64,000 nucleotides of DNA. It comes from Oleispira sp036960605 (GTDB taxonomy: Bacteria > Pseudomonadota > Gammaproteobacteria > Pseudomonadales > Oceanobacteraceae). Shown here piece by piece: positions 43,887 to 52,211 of this stretch (positions are counted from its first letter, which is position 1; each line of letters opens with the position of its first letter). Location of the stretch: assembly GCA_036960605.1 (NCBI GenBank), contig JBALXI010000002.1, forward strand, positions 62,001 through 126,000. The letters run 5' to 3'. Below the pieces are notes generated by a model. That model made no database searches. It was not told the origin of the DNA and saw nothing but the letters and a program-made list of their open reading frames with translations. The position numbers and the translations under genes are program-made.

Positions 43887-45497
43887 ATGAAACGAGCAAC
43901 GACGCTAGCGTTAGCACTTGGAATGGTTGGTTCTGCCAGCGCATTCGCAATGAGCACCTCCCCGAAAACCGATACCATTGGTGAATTTACCACTAGCTGG
44001 ACTGGTAAGGCTTTTCAATCTCAGCGTGATTTAGATTTGTATGAGCCGATGAGTGATAACAATATCCTTGGTACTCATAATACCTATAACTCAAAAGCTT
44101 ATCGTACAGCTGTGCGTTATTTGGACCCACAGCAGAAGCATTCGATTTATGATCAGCTGCGTTTGGGCGCTCGTTTTATTGAGCTAGATGCACACTGGAC
44201 TTATAAAATTGATGGCTTTGATTGGGGTAACGAAATTCTGCTATGCCACTCCGGTATAGGCAAAAGTATTGGTGATGTTCATGTCGGTTGTAGCCTTGCA
44301 GACCGGAAGTTGACGGATGGTTTGCAAGAAGTCCGTAACTGGTTAGATGAAAATCCTGCCGAAGTTATTATTCTATTCATTGAAGATCATGTTGATGGTG
44401 AACATACCAAGTTATGGAATGCCTTGAACAGTAAGCTGGGTGGCAAGATGTATACCTCAGGCGGCTGTAAATCAATACCTAATGAGTTGAGCCGCGCAGA
44501 CGTATTGGAAACCGGTAAGCAAGTTGTGCTTTGGAAAGATGGCAGCTGTGCAAATAATAGTACGTTAGCGAATACCGCCTTTACCGGTTTAGGGGGGATT
44601 CAGCGTATTTGGGAAGATGGTACGGGCATCGCTAAAATTGGTGCTTTCTTCACGGGCGGAACGGTTGAGCGCATAGAGCCAGAAGATGTGACGCAAGCCT
44701 TCAAAAACGGTGGCAATATAGTAAACCTAGATCACATGACTTATGACGATGGGCGTTTAGCAGCAGCGGTATGGTCTTGGGATAACAATGAGCCGAATAA
44801 TTCGGGCGGTAGTCAGGATTGTGCATTGCAGTGGGAAAATGGCCGTTGGGATGATGCGAGTTGTGATGCTTCTTATTTCTTCGCTTGTGAAGATAAAGAC
44901 AATGGTTCTTGGAGCTTAAGTGCTTATCAAGGCCAGTGGACATCGGGTGCAGCAGCGTGTGCTTCAATATCAGGTAACTATGAATTCTCTGTACCAACCA
45001 ACAGTAAAGATAACCAAAGCTTGAAAGCTGCCAAAGGTGGCAACGGCCGAGTATGGCTGAACTACAATGACCGTCAGCTTGAAGGTAACTGGCAGCCACC
45101 AAAAGGAAAAGCATTGTTCCGCGAATTACGGGATGGGCGCAGTAATCTTTGTTTAGATGTTGAAGGTGGTAACTCAGCTAACGGCACTAACGTTCGTCTA
45201 TGGAGCTGTAACGGCAGTATTGCTCAGAAGTGGGTTTATGATGCTGCAAATGGCTACATGCGCAGTGCAACGGGCAAGTGCCTAGATAACCGTGGCCAAA
45301 CGCATAATGATGGTGGTATTAGCATTTATGATTGTGTCGATAGCAATAACTTACGTTTTGACTGGGTCGGTAATTCTATTCGCAGCCGTCATAACCGTGA
45401 TATTGCAGTGGATGCATTTGGTGATAACTCTGGTGCTCAAGTCGGGCAGTGGAGCTACCATGGTGGTTCTAACCAGCAATGGCATTGGGGCAACTAA
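43887..45497 (+). CDS. Secreted PI-PLC-like protein with C-type lectin-like and ricin-B lectin domains
   Basis: A 536-residue exported protein. After a signal peptide (cut near AFA-MS), the catalytic PI-PLC X-like domain (about 45-290) has DNNILGTHNTYNS near 51 with the first catalytic His, ARFIELDAHW near 94 and LLCHSGIGKS near 112 with the second His region. Residues about 285-410 resemble a C-type lectin (WSWDNNEPNN, QDCALQWENGRWDDASC, FFACED). Residues 413-536 form a ricin-type trefoil (LCLDVEGGNSANGTNVRLWSC, QKWVYD, QQWHWGN). It may cleave inositol phospholipids or glycolipids at surfaces it binds. A paralogue follows. Confidence 0.82.
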   Translation: MKRATTLALALGMVGSASAFAMSTSPKTDTIGEFTTSWTGKAFQSQRDLDLYEPMSDNNILGTHNTYNSKAYRTAVRYLDPQQKHSIYDQLRLGARFIELDAHWTYKIDGFDWGNEILLCHSGIGKSIGDVHVGCSLADRKLTDGLQEVRNWLDENPAEVIILFIEDHVDGEHTKLWNALNSKLGGKMYTSGGCKSIPNELSRADVLETGKQVVLWKDGSCANNSTLANTAFTGLGGIQRIWEDGTGIAKIGAFFTGGTVERIEPEDVTQAFKNGGNIVNLDHMTYDDGRLAAAVWSWDNNEPNNSGGSQDCALQWENGRWDDASCDASYFFACEDKDNGSWSLSAYQGQWTSGAAACASISGNYEFSVPTNSKDNQSLKAAKGGNGRVWLNYNDRQLEGNWQPPKGKALFRELRDGRSNLCLDVEGGNSANGTNVRLWSCNGSIAQKWVYDAANGYMRSATGKCLDNRGQTHNDGGISIYDCVDSNNLRFDWVGNSIRSRHNRDIAVDAFGDNSGAQVGQWSYHGGSNQQWHWGN

Positions 45498-45516
45498 ATT
45501 GTTCTGTTAAAAGAAA

Positions 45517-45539
45517 AGAGGCTTAGGCCTCTTTTTTTG
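45517..45539 (+). terminator. Terminator after first PLC-lectin gene
   Basis: AGAGGC pairs with GCCTCT around TTAG and is followed by seven Ts. It separates the two paralogous genes, so each has its own transcript. Confidence 0.75.
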
Positions 45540-45723
45540 TTTCAAGTTACAAAAAGATTACCTCAGTTCAGGCCAATGTACTTCCTAGTTGTTTACGTTT
45601 TATCCAACCCGTTGTAAAACATACGTACACATTAGGATGATAAAACTCATACCTAATGACTGATAAAAAAAATAATAGCCAGTCTCAGGGTATTTTACTC
45701 TGCTCAACCCTACGGGTGATTAC

Positions 45724-46956
45724 ATGAAATTTAAACAGCATCTTGCGTTAGCAATAAGCTTGGCTGCGTCTATTGGCGCATCGGCAATGAGTTCAGCGCC
45801 AGCAACTCCGCCACCAGATCCTATCAAAGACTTTCAAAATAGCTGGGCCGGAAAAGCACTAGCCCAGCAGCGTAACCTTGATATTAAGTCTCCTATGATT
45901 GATAACAATATTCTGGGCTCTCACAATACCTACAATTCAGAAACTTACCGCAATGCGTTTCGTTATATAGATCCGCAGCAAAAACATTCTATCTATGATC
46001 AGTTGCGTATTGGTGCTCGTTTTATTGAGCTAGATGCTCATTGGACCGCTCAAACACACGGTGCTGAATTTTGGAAGTGGGGTCCTGATTTATTATTGTG
46101 TCATTCCGGCATTGGTAAAAGCGTTGGTGATTTACACGTAGGTTGCAGTTTGACCGATCGTTTCGTTAAAGATGGCGTTCAAGAAGTCGGTAACTGGTTG
46201 AATGAAAACCCTGAAGAAGTAATTATTTTATATTTCGAAGATCATACGGATGGTCATCACCAAGAATTGCTGAATGTTTTAAACGACAAGCTTAGCGGTA
46301 AAATTTACGCAAGTAATGGCTGTAAGAGTATTCCAGATGCATTAACCAAAGCTCAGGTACGAGCGGCTAATAAGCAGGTTGTATTATGGAAAGATGGTGG
46401 TTGTTCGAATAATTCAGGCATGAAAAACTTAGCTTTTACAGGATTGGGTAAGGTTGATCGTATTTGGGAAGACCGCACGAGTGTTGGTGCTATTGGTGCA
46501 TTCTTTACCGGTGGTACGGTGAATAAAATTGAAAAGGCAGATGTGACTCAAGCGTTCAAGAATGGCGGTAATATCGTCAATCTTGATAAGCTAACGTATA
46601 ACGATGGGCGCATGGAAGCTGGGATCTGGTCTTGGGATAAGAACGAACCGAATAACTGGGGCGGGAATCAAGATTGTGCTGTGCAATGGGGTAATGGTCG
46701 TTGGGATGATGCAGGTTGTTCTTCCCAATATCATTTTGCTTGTAAAGCTCAAGATGGAAGCTGGGATATTAGCCGTACTAAAGGCACTTGGTTAGTTGGC
46801 CAGGCTGCTTGTGGATTATTGGGCTCTGGTTATACGTTCAGTGCGCCGACCAATAGTCAGGATAACGAAGCTCTAAAGGCCGTTAAGGCCGGGATTTCAC
46901 ATGTCTGGGTGAATGCATCAGATCGTAGTCAAGAAGGGCAGTGGGCAGCGAATTAG
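45724..46956 (+). CDS. Secreted PI-PLC-like protein with C-type lectin-like domain, no ricin domain
   Basis: A 410-residue paralogue of the preceding gene. The signal peptide ends near SAM-SS. The PLC-like domain repeats DNNILGSHNTYNS near residue 58, ARFIELDAHW near 100 and LLCHSGIGKS near 123, and the lectin part has WSWDKNEPNNWGGNQDCAVQW and RWDDAGCSSQYHFAC. It stops where the ricin-B domain of the neighbour begins (after SQEGQWAAN), so the trefoil is missing. A hairpin terminator follows at 47001-47038. The same catalytic set is retained, so it is likely active. Confidence 0.8.
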   Translation: MKFKQHLALAISLAASIGASAMSSAPATPPPDPIKDFQNSWAGKALAQQRNLDIKSPMIDNNILGSHNTYNSETYRNAFRYIDPQQKHSIYDQLRIGARFIELDAHWTAQTHGAEFWKWGPDLLLCHSGIGKSVGDLHVGCSLTDRFVKDGVQEVGNWLNENPEEVIILYFEDHTDGHHQELLNVLNDKLSGKIYASNGCKSIPDALTKAQVRAANKQVVLWKDGGCSNNSGMKNLAFTGLGKVDRIWEDRTSVGAIGAFFTGGTVNKIEKADVTQAFKNGGNIVNLDKLTYNDGRMEAGIWSWDKNEPNNWGGNQDCAVQWGNGRWDDAGCSSQYHFACKAQDGSWDISRTKGTWLVGQAACGLLGSGYTFSAPTNSQDNEALKAVKAGISHVWVNASDRSQEGQWAAN

Positions 46957-47000
46957 AGATTGTTGATCACTGAAAACTTGATTTAGATTAAATGTATAAA

Positions 47001-47038
47001 AGAAAAGGCTCTGATATTGAATATCAGGGCCTTTTTCT
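47001..47038 (+). terminator. Terminator after second PLC-lectin gene
   Basis: AAAAGGC-TCTGATATT pairs with its near-complement AATATCA-GGGCCTTTT around GA and runs into TTTTTC. Confidence 0.75.
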
Positions 47039-47120
47039 TACCTTCTATCGGGTGTTGGCTATTGCGTCTTAAAAGGGGCAGGAGTAATCTGAATAAACCA
47101 TAAAAAGTATAGGAACCGAC

Positions 47121-47363
47121 ATGCCATATCACGACAACGTTGTAGATGAATTGAACTTACTTGTAAAATTCAGTCAGCATTCAGTGCAAGAAGGAATTAA
47201 AGTGCATCACGATGCGGAAATTTCGTTGGTTGAGGCCGCAGAGCGGTTACACAGTAAAGGTATGATTACTCAAATTGATGGTGGTTATTTAACAGATCGT
47301 GGTATTGAAACATCAGAAAAAGCGCATGCGTTAATAGATGCGTTAGAAGTAAAGATGGGATAG
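47121..47363 (+). CDS. TIGR02647-family small protein
   Basis: An 80-residue conserved protein. VVDELNLLVKFSQHSVQEGIKVHHDAEISLVEAAERLHSKG followed by LITQ-type GYLTDRGIETSEKAHAL matches the TIGR02647 pattern of gammaproteobacteria (written here in parts; the whole is residues 8-72). It looks like a winged-helix-type small DNA-binding protein, but no function is established. AGGAACC precedes the start. It stands alone between the PLC genes and the sigma-factor module, with 235 bp before the EF-hand gene. An CGCGGTG/CACCGCG palindrome lies in that gap near 47410-47425. Confidence 0.8.
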   Translation: MPYHDNVVDELNLLVKFSQHSVQEGIKVHHDAEISLVEAAERLHSKGMITQIDGGYLTDRGIETSEKAHALIDALEVKMG

Positions 47364-47558
47364 TCCGCTATATTGGCTAGTCCAATCTTGTATGGCATTA
47401 GTGGGTTTTCGCGGTGTTCACCGCGAGCCTGCTAATAATTTAGATCTATTCATTAAACTCCGCTTATAAATAGCCTGCCTATTCTCAGTGCCTATAATAA
47501 AATTAGTCTTTATTTCTCTACTAGCGAAGACTTTTCTTCTTTCACTCGTATAAACCTT

Positions 47559-47584
47559 AAATACTTAAACTGAGTATTTATAAT
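47559..47584 (+). promoter_or_regulatory. Promoter-like site with palindrome before EF-hand gene
   Basis: AAATACT (47559-47565) and AGTATTT (47573-47579) form a perfect 7-bp inverted repeat with a 7-nt spacer. A perfect TATAAT at 47579-47584 overlaps its right end, with TTAAAT 16 bp upstream as a weak -35. The site lies 14 bp before the EF-hand gene start, so the leader would be very short. Confidence 0.45.
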
Positions 47585-47598
47585 ATACAGGTGTAACT

Positions 47599-47943
47599 AT
47601 GAAAAAACTGACAATGACTGCCATTCTTCTGAGTATCTCCGTCGTTTCTACAGCAGCCTATGCGGGAATGGAAGGTAAGAAATTCTCACGAATGGACAGC
47701 AATAATGACGGCTCATTATCAAAAGATGAGCTGCTAAACTTTCATGATCAACGTTTTACGTTAATTGATACTGATGCTAATGGCTTAGTCACGAAAGAAG
47801 AAATTAAAACACACCGTCAGAAAAAGCGTTTCATGCGTATGGATAGTAATGACGATGGGGTTATTTCTGAAGAGGAGATGATGCTGTCTCATAACGCTCA
47901 TAATAAGCGTTCACGTAAATCAAAGAACGCTGGCACCGAATAA
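47599..47943 (+). CDS. Secreted EF-hand calcium-binding protein
   Basis: A 114-residue protein with a signal peptide (residues 1-22, cleavage near AYA-GM) and three EF-hand loops: DSNNDGSLSKDE near residue 32, DTDANGLVTKEE near 59 and DSNDDGVISEEE near 81. All loops keep the acidic 1, 3, 5 and 12 positions, so calcium binding is expected in the periplasm. The basic tail (KKRFMR and KRSRKSK) is unusual. It is followed 11 bp later by an ECF sigma factor, and the whole group (to 49300) runs as one operon. Confidence 0.88.
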   Translation: MKKLTMTAILLSISVVSTAAYAGMEGKKFSRMDSNNDGSLSKDELLNFHDQRFTLIDTDANGLVTKEEIKTHRQKKRFMRMDSNDDGVISEEEMMLSHNAHNKRSRKSKNAGTE

Positions 47944-47954
47944 TACTTTCCTAG

Positions 47955-48527
47955 ATGAGTCATACCATGAAGAGTCTAGAGCAGCAGACTGATGAGGAAC
48001 TTATGATATTGGTCAAAGCGTTTAATCACGATGCATTTGCGACGCTAGTAACGCGTCATTCGAATCGCTTTTATGCGCTGTCTTATCGTACCTTATTTAA
48101 TCAGTCTGATGCCGAAGATATCGTACAGGAATCTTTCCTTAAACTTTGGCGTAAGCCAGAGCTTTGGAAAGAGAAGAGAAATAGTAAATTTACGACTTGG
48201 TTTTATCGTATTATTGTTAATGCTTGTTATGACTTGAATAAGAAAAAGTCGTCACTGGAAAGCTCTTTCGGTGGTGATGATTATGAGCAAGCTGCAGATA
48301 ATGAAGACTTATCGCATCAGCAGCTTTCGTCAATTGAATCAGCACTTAAAAAATTACCTGATAGGCAGCGTATGGCGCTTAACTTATGCTTTTATGAAGG
48401 TTTGAGTAATGCTGAGGCGGCTGAAGTTATGGGGATTCGCTTAAAAGCCTTACAGTCTTTAATCATGCGAGGCAAAGTCGCACTTAAAACACAGTTCAAT
48501 ATTTCTGAGGAGAATGATCATGAATAA
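47955..48527 (+). CDS. ECF-type RNA polymerase sigma factor
   Basis: A 190-residue sigma-70 family factor. Region 2 covers about 20-90 (FNHDAFATLVTRHSNRFYALSY, DAEDIVQESFLKLWRKPE and FTTWFYRIIVNACYD). Region 4 covers about 125-180 (LKKLPDRQRMALNLCFYEGLSNAEAAEVMGIRLKALQSLIMRGKVALK, in parts). No region 3 is present, so it is ECF. It sits between an EF-hand protein and a small membrane protein plus a periplasmic metal-sensor-like protein, like CnrH of the CnrYXH system. A second in-frame ATG is at 47967. It overlaps the following gene by 8 bp. Confidence 0.92.
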   Translation: MSHTMKSLEQQTDEELMILVKAFNHDAFATLVTRHSNRFYALSYRTLFNQSDAEDIVQESFLKLWRKPELWKEKRNSKFTTWFYRIIVNACYDLNKKKSSLESSFGGDDYEQAADNEDLSHQQLSSIESALKKLPDRQRMALNLCFYEGLSNAEAAEVMGIRLKALQSLIMRGKVALKTQFNISEENDHE

Positions 48528-48846
48528 GAGTGATGAAGAACTCAATCAGTTATTGAACAGTTCTCCGCCAGTGCCTGCTAGCCCTAACTTAGCACAACGG
48601 ATTATTGCTGAAGCCAAGGTGCAGTCCGAACTTAAAGTGCCAGTGGAGTATGAGGAAACTTTTATTAAGCAGTTTTTACACACTCTTATATTTCCCAAAC
48701 CGGCCTATGCATTAGCCTGCAGCATGTTGGTCGGCGTGCTGTTAGGTTGGCAGAATCCAGAGTTTAATATGAATATCCTGCCTGTGATGGATGTTGATAA
48801 CGATTTGAGCAGTCTATTTTTGGCTGAGGTTAATTTCGATGAATAA
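48520..48846 (+). CDS. Small single-pass membrane protein, candidate anti-sigma factor
   Basis: A 108-residue protein. The first 55 residues are hydrophilic and helical (SDEELNQLLNSSPPVPASPNLAQRIIAEAK), a hydrophobic span runs about residues 62-78 (ALACSMLVGVLLGW) and a short acidic periplasmic tail follows. Coming directly after an ECF gene and before a periplasmic sensor, it fits the anti-sigma position (as CnrY), though no zinc-finger motif or anti-sigma domain is recognisable. A GAGGAG lies 7 bp before the ATG at 48520; an upstream ATG at 48514 is too close. Function is inferred by context. Confidence 0.65.
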   Translation: MNKSDEELNQLLNSSPPVPASPNLAQRIIAEAKVQSELKVPVEYEETFIKQFLHTLIFPKPAYALACSMLVGVLLGWQNPEFNMNILPVMDVDNDLSSLFLAEVNFDE

Positions 48847-49300
48847 GAAAATGAAAATATTTATATCACTGTCTGTTTTGCTGAACGTATTACTGGTGGG
48901 GATTGCAATAGGCGCCGCGACAGGAGGTTTTGCTAAGTCACATATGGAACGCGGGCATAATGCCTCTGGAATGGGGCAACGTTTGGTCGACATACTCGAA
49001 GTATTACCGCCAGAAAAGAGTAAGGGTTTTGCTCAGCGGATTTCAAATTTAAAGGCATTGAAGCGTACCGATAAAGCACATATGAGATCTGCCAGAAAAA
49101 ATGTCATGCAAGTATTTGAGCAAGAACCTTTTGATAGAGTTGCATACCAGCAAGCCGTGCAGGGATTAAACCAGTTGCACCAAGTACAGATGGAAATACG
49201 CGTAAACTTAATGGCTGACATGGCGGAGTATTTATCGCCAAAAGAGCGAAAGCAGTTATCTCGCCTGATAATGAAGCGTGGCGGAAGAAAAGAAAAATAG
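48839..49300 (+). CDS. Periplasmic heavy-metal-sensor-like protein (CnrX/ZraP-type)
   Basis: A 153-residue protein with one N-terminal membrane anchor (about residues 6-27, FISLSVLLNVLLVGIAIGAATGG) followed by a helical periplasmic domain (GMGQRLVDILEVLPPEKSKGF, later DMAEYLSPKERKQLSRLI). This matches the metal-resistance/sensor domain family that includes CnrX and ZraP. CnrX-type proteins keep the sigma factor inactive until metal binds. Metal ligands are not obvious: His35 and His40 of SHMERGH are the best candidates. It overlaps the membrane gene by 8 bp. The partner metal or stress is unknown. Confidence 0.75.
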   Translation: MNKKMKIFISLSVLLNVLLVGIAIGAATGGFAKSHMERGHNASGMGQRLVDILEVLPPEKSKGFAQRISNLKALKRTDKAHMRSARKNVMQVFEQEPFDRVAYQQAVQGLNQLHQVQMEIRVNLMADMAEYLSPKERKQLSRLIMKRGGRKEK

Positions 49301-49397
49301 AACGGTGAAAATGATTATTCTCAATTGCCAGGCGCCCGCATATTAAGCAATTTCACTGCGGGCTATATTTGAGCTCTGTTTCTATTTGCTTGGTCTT

Positions 49398-49826
49398 TTA
49401 GAGACTATTTATTTCATTTTGCGCGGCAACCGCTAAAAAGTGAGAGCGATCTTTATACTTTTCATTATTTTCTACAAATGAATCAATGCGCATTAATAAT
49501 GTATCAGGAAGATTAATATTAATGCGTTTGGGTTTACCTATCAGGTTACTAATATCAACATCAATGGCTAGCCACCGTGTAAATTCAGAATATTTAGCAT
49601 CTTGGCTGTAGTCTTTATAGCCTTCGTTTAATAACTCTAAATCAGCACCAGCTAAAACCATTTCTTCGGCCTTTATTAAAATTGCGTCCGTTGCTTTATA
49701 CACAATGTTTTTCTCATTATCGGTAGCAGAGTTACAGCTATGTCCGACTTTATTGAATATGGGGGCAGTTATTCCGTGTGCCTCATTTTCTTTTGTTGCT
49801 GGCTCGATGCCAATCATAAATAACAT
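49398..49826 (-). CDS. HicB-like antitoxin homologue (orphan)
   Basis: A 142-residue protein. The N-terminal half has the HicB partial RNase H-like fold pattern (MLFMIGIEPATKENEAHGITAPIFNKVGH) and the C-terminal half a ribbon-helix-helix segment (RININLPDTLLMRIDSFVENN, then DRSHFLAVAAQNEI). HicB normally neutralises the HicA toxin and represses the operon. No HicA-like gene lies up- or downstream within 200 bp, so it is an orphan; it could repress elsewhere or be a remnant. An alternative start is at 49817. It precedes the tRNA/rpoD region. Confidence 0.75.
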   Translation of the reverse strand: MLFMIGIEPATKENEAHGITAPIFNKVGHSCNSATDNEKNIVYKATDAILIKAEEMVLAGADLELLNEGYKDYSQDAKYSEFTRWLAIDVDISNLIGKPKRININLPDTLLMRIDSFVENNEKYKDRSHFLAVAAQNEINSL

Positions 49827-49970
49827 AATATATGCTCGTGTTTACTGAATAGGAATTAAGAGTAATGATATTAAAGGTACATTAAACACAGAAATTTTAA
49901 GGTTTGCTGAGAATTTTATAGGGAACCAAAAAAATGGCGATAGTAGGTCTGTTTGTTAAATTACAGGCAC

Positions 49971-50008
49971 AAAAAAGGACGCATTGTGTTTAAAACACGG
50001 CGTCCTAA
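49971..50008 (-). terminator. Terminator after tRNA
   Basis: On the minus strand AGGACGC and GCGTCCT form a stem continued by GTGTTT/AAACAC, followed by six Ts. It lies 14 bp after the tRNA 3' end. Confidence 0.8.
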
Positions 50009-50020
50009 ATTGAGTAAAAA

Positions 50021-50097
50021 TGGTGGGCCTTCCCAGACTCGAACTGGGGACCTGACGATTATGAGTCGTATGCTCTAACCAACTGAGCTAAAGGCCC
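50021..50097 (-). tRNA. tRNA with CAU anticodon, probably tRNA-Ile2
   Basis: A 77-nt cloverleaf with encoded CCA. Acceptor GGGCCTT pairs with AAGGCCC; D arm GCTC/GAGC; anticodon loop CTCATAA; T arm CCCAG/CTGGG. The anticodon is CAT. C4-G69 and C5-G68 in the acceptor stem are the pairs that mark tRNA-Ile2 for the lysidine synthetase TilS in E. coli, so isoleucine (AUA) is favoured over elongator methionine. It is not initiator-like since it pairs at 1-72. Pair 27-43 is a U-C mismatch. Confidence 0.9.
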
Positions 50098-50196
50098 CAC
50101 TATCATCTACCATTACGATAGAAATAGGGTGTTATCAAAGATAACGGCAATGATTATAACCATGCTTTACAAAGAGCGCCACCCCTTTGATTTAAA

Positions 50197-50228
50197 AAAG
50201 AAAAACCCGGCAATTGCCGGGTTTTTAT
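50197..50228 (-). terminator. Terminator after rpoD
   Basis: ACCCGGCAATTGCCGGGT flanked by five As and five Ts on either side. A symmetrical stem, downstream of rpoD (which ends at 50257) and of the window's plus-strand side. Confidence 0.9.
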
Positions 50229-50256
50229 TGGTCGATTTTTAAACGATATCTAAAAT

Positions 50257-52053
50257 CTATTCGTCTAAGAAGCTACGCAAGTGATCAGAGCGGCTTGGGT
50301 GACGTAGTTTACGCAACGCCTTCGCTTCAATCTGACGAATACGTTCACGTGTTACGTCGAACTGCTTACCTACTTCTTCCAAAGTATGGTCAGTGTTCAT
50401 GTCGATACCGAAACGCATGCGTAGAACTTTTGATTCACGAGCGGTTAGGCCAGACAGTACGTCACGAGTCGCATCGATTAAGCCACCGGTAGTCGCTGTA
50501 TCGATTGGAGATTCAGACATGGTATCTTCAATGAAGTCACCTAGGTGCGAATCTTCGTCATCACCGATTGGAGTTTCCATCGAGATAGGTTCTTTGGCAA
50601 TTTTAAGTACCTTACGAACTTTATCTTCTGGCATTTCCATACGCTCAGCCAATTCTTCTGGCGTTGCTTCACGGCCCATTTCTTGTAACATTTGACGAGA
50701 GATACGGTTCAACTTGTTGATCGTTTCAATCATGTGTACAGGAATACGGATGGTACGTGCTTGGTCAGCAATCGAACGAGTAATTGCCTGACGAATCCAC
50801 CATGTGGCGTAAGTCGAGAACTTGTAACCACGACGGTATTCAAACTTGTCTACGGCTTTCATCAAACCGATATTACCTTCTTGAATCAGATCCAAGAACT
50901 GCAAACCACGGTTGGTATATTTTTTCGCAATCGAGATAACAAGACGTAGGTTAGCTTCAACCATTTCTTTCTTAGCACGACGTGCGCGAGCTTCACCGAT
51001 AGAAACGCGACGGTTAACTTCTTTGATTTCAGGAATGGATAGCGTCACATTCTGTTCAATCGTTTTAATCTTTTTCTGTGCGCGCTGAATGTCGAACTTA
51101 TAAACAGCAACTTTTTCAGAATATGGCTTACCAGCAGCAATTAGGTCATCAACCCAATCTTGGTTGGTTTCGTTACCCTGGTAAGATTTAATAAACTCTT
51201 TACGTTCCATGCGGCACTTACGAGTAAGTAAAACCATGATGGCGCGTTCTTGGGTACGAATCGCTTCTTGTGATTCACGGGTATTATTAACCAATGCTTC
51301 GAAATAACGAGGTGTTAGCTTGATCGGAGCAAAAACTTCAGTCAGTTCTTTAAAAGCAACTTCAGCTTCTTTGCTTGAGCGGCCGTGCTTTTCAAGTACG
51401 ACGACTAAAGCATCGTAGGCGACGCGAACTTCTTTGAAACGGCCTTGGACCATTTCAACATCCATACCTGTAGGTTCGTCGTCATCATCGTCATCGCCCT
51501 CAGCTTTCGGCTGATTTTGCGGTGGCGGTGTTGGGATTTCGTCGGATGGGTCAATAAACCCATTGAATACGTCGCCAATGCGGTTAACGTCGTCTTCAGC
51601 GCCTTCAAAAGCGGTTAATACGGTATCAACAGAACCTGGGTAATAAGCAAGCGCAGACATCACTTCACGGATGCCTTCTTCAATACGCTTAGCGATAACA
51701 ATTTCGCCTTCACGCGTAAGCAGCTCAACGGTGCCCATTTCACGCATATACATACGTACTGGGTCAGTTGTGCGACCAATATCGCTATCAACAGCCGCTA
51801 ACGCAGCAGCCGCTTCTTCAGCAGCGTCGTTATCGGTATCGTTACCAGCCACGAACATTGCGTCAGCATCGGGCGCAACTTCAGATACCGGAATACCGAT
51901 ATCGTTAATCATGCGAATGATGTCTTCTACTTGGTCTGGATTGGCGATGTCATCGGGTAAGTGGTCGTTTACCTGAGCATGAGTCAGGTATCCCTGCTCT
52001 TTACCCTTGGCGATGAGGTCTTTTAAACGCGATTGTTGTGTATTCGCTGACAT
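50257..52053 (-). CDS. rpoD: RNA polymerase primary sigma factor RpoD
   Basis: A 598-residue sigma-70. Region 1.1 starts SANTQQSRLKDLIAKGKEQG and VNDHLPDDI near residue 30; an acidic stretch (DDDDDEPTG) marks the non-conserved region; region 2 contains NLRLVISIAKKYTNRGLQFLDLIQEGNIGLMKAVDKFEYRRGYKFSTYATWWIRQAITRSIADQ (in parts, about 360-430); region 4 ends VGKQFDVTRERIRQIEAKALRKLRHPSRSD. The open frame starts earlier (52101), but MSANTQQ at 52053 agrees with other RpoD starts. It is downstream of dnaG in the classic macromolecular synthesis operon. Confidence 0.97.
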   Translation of the reverse strand: MSANTQQSRLKDLIAKGKEQGYLTHAQVNDHLPDDIANPDQVEDIIRMINDIGIPVSEVAPDADAMFVAGNDTDNDAAEEAAAALAAVDSDIGRTTDPVRMYMREMGTVELLTREGEIVIAKRIEEGIREVMSALAYYPGSVDTVLTAFEGAEDDVNRIGDVFNGFIDPSDEIPTPPPQNQPKAEGDDDDDDEPTGMDVEMVQGRFKEVRVAYDALVVVLEKHGRSSKEAEVAFKELTEVFAPIKLTPRYFEALVNNTRESQEAIRTQERAIMVLLTRKCRMERKEFIKSYQGNETNQDWVDDLIAAGKPYSEKVAVYKFDIQRAQKKIKTIEQNVTLSIPEIKEVNRRVSIGEARARRAKKEMVEANLRLVISIAKKYTNRGLQFLDLIQEGNIGLMKAVDKFEYRRGYKFSTYATWWIRQAITRSIADQARTIRIPVHMIETINKLNRISRQMLQEMGREATPEELAERMEMPEDKVRKVLKIAKEPISMETPIGDDEDSHLGDFIEDTMSESPIDTATTGGLIDATRDVLSGLTARESKVLRMRFGIDMNTDHTLEEVGKQFDVTRERIRQIEAKALRKLRHPSRSDHLRSFLDE

Positions 52054-52211
52054 ATGGGCCCTGTTGTAGTCGTCGCAGTCATCTGCTCGGTGGCTAGGCA
52101 ATAAACCCGAAAGTATAAACGCTAACCACCCATTGCGCTAGGCAAAGAGCGGGCTTGAGTACGAATTGATATTAAATTTCTGTAGTTAATTTGGGGATGA
52201 ATTAAAATAAT

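Noticed and set aside
47410..47425. CGCGGTG/CACCGCG palindrome
   Set aside because: No T-tract or promoter nearby, so neither terminator nor operator can be claimed.
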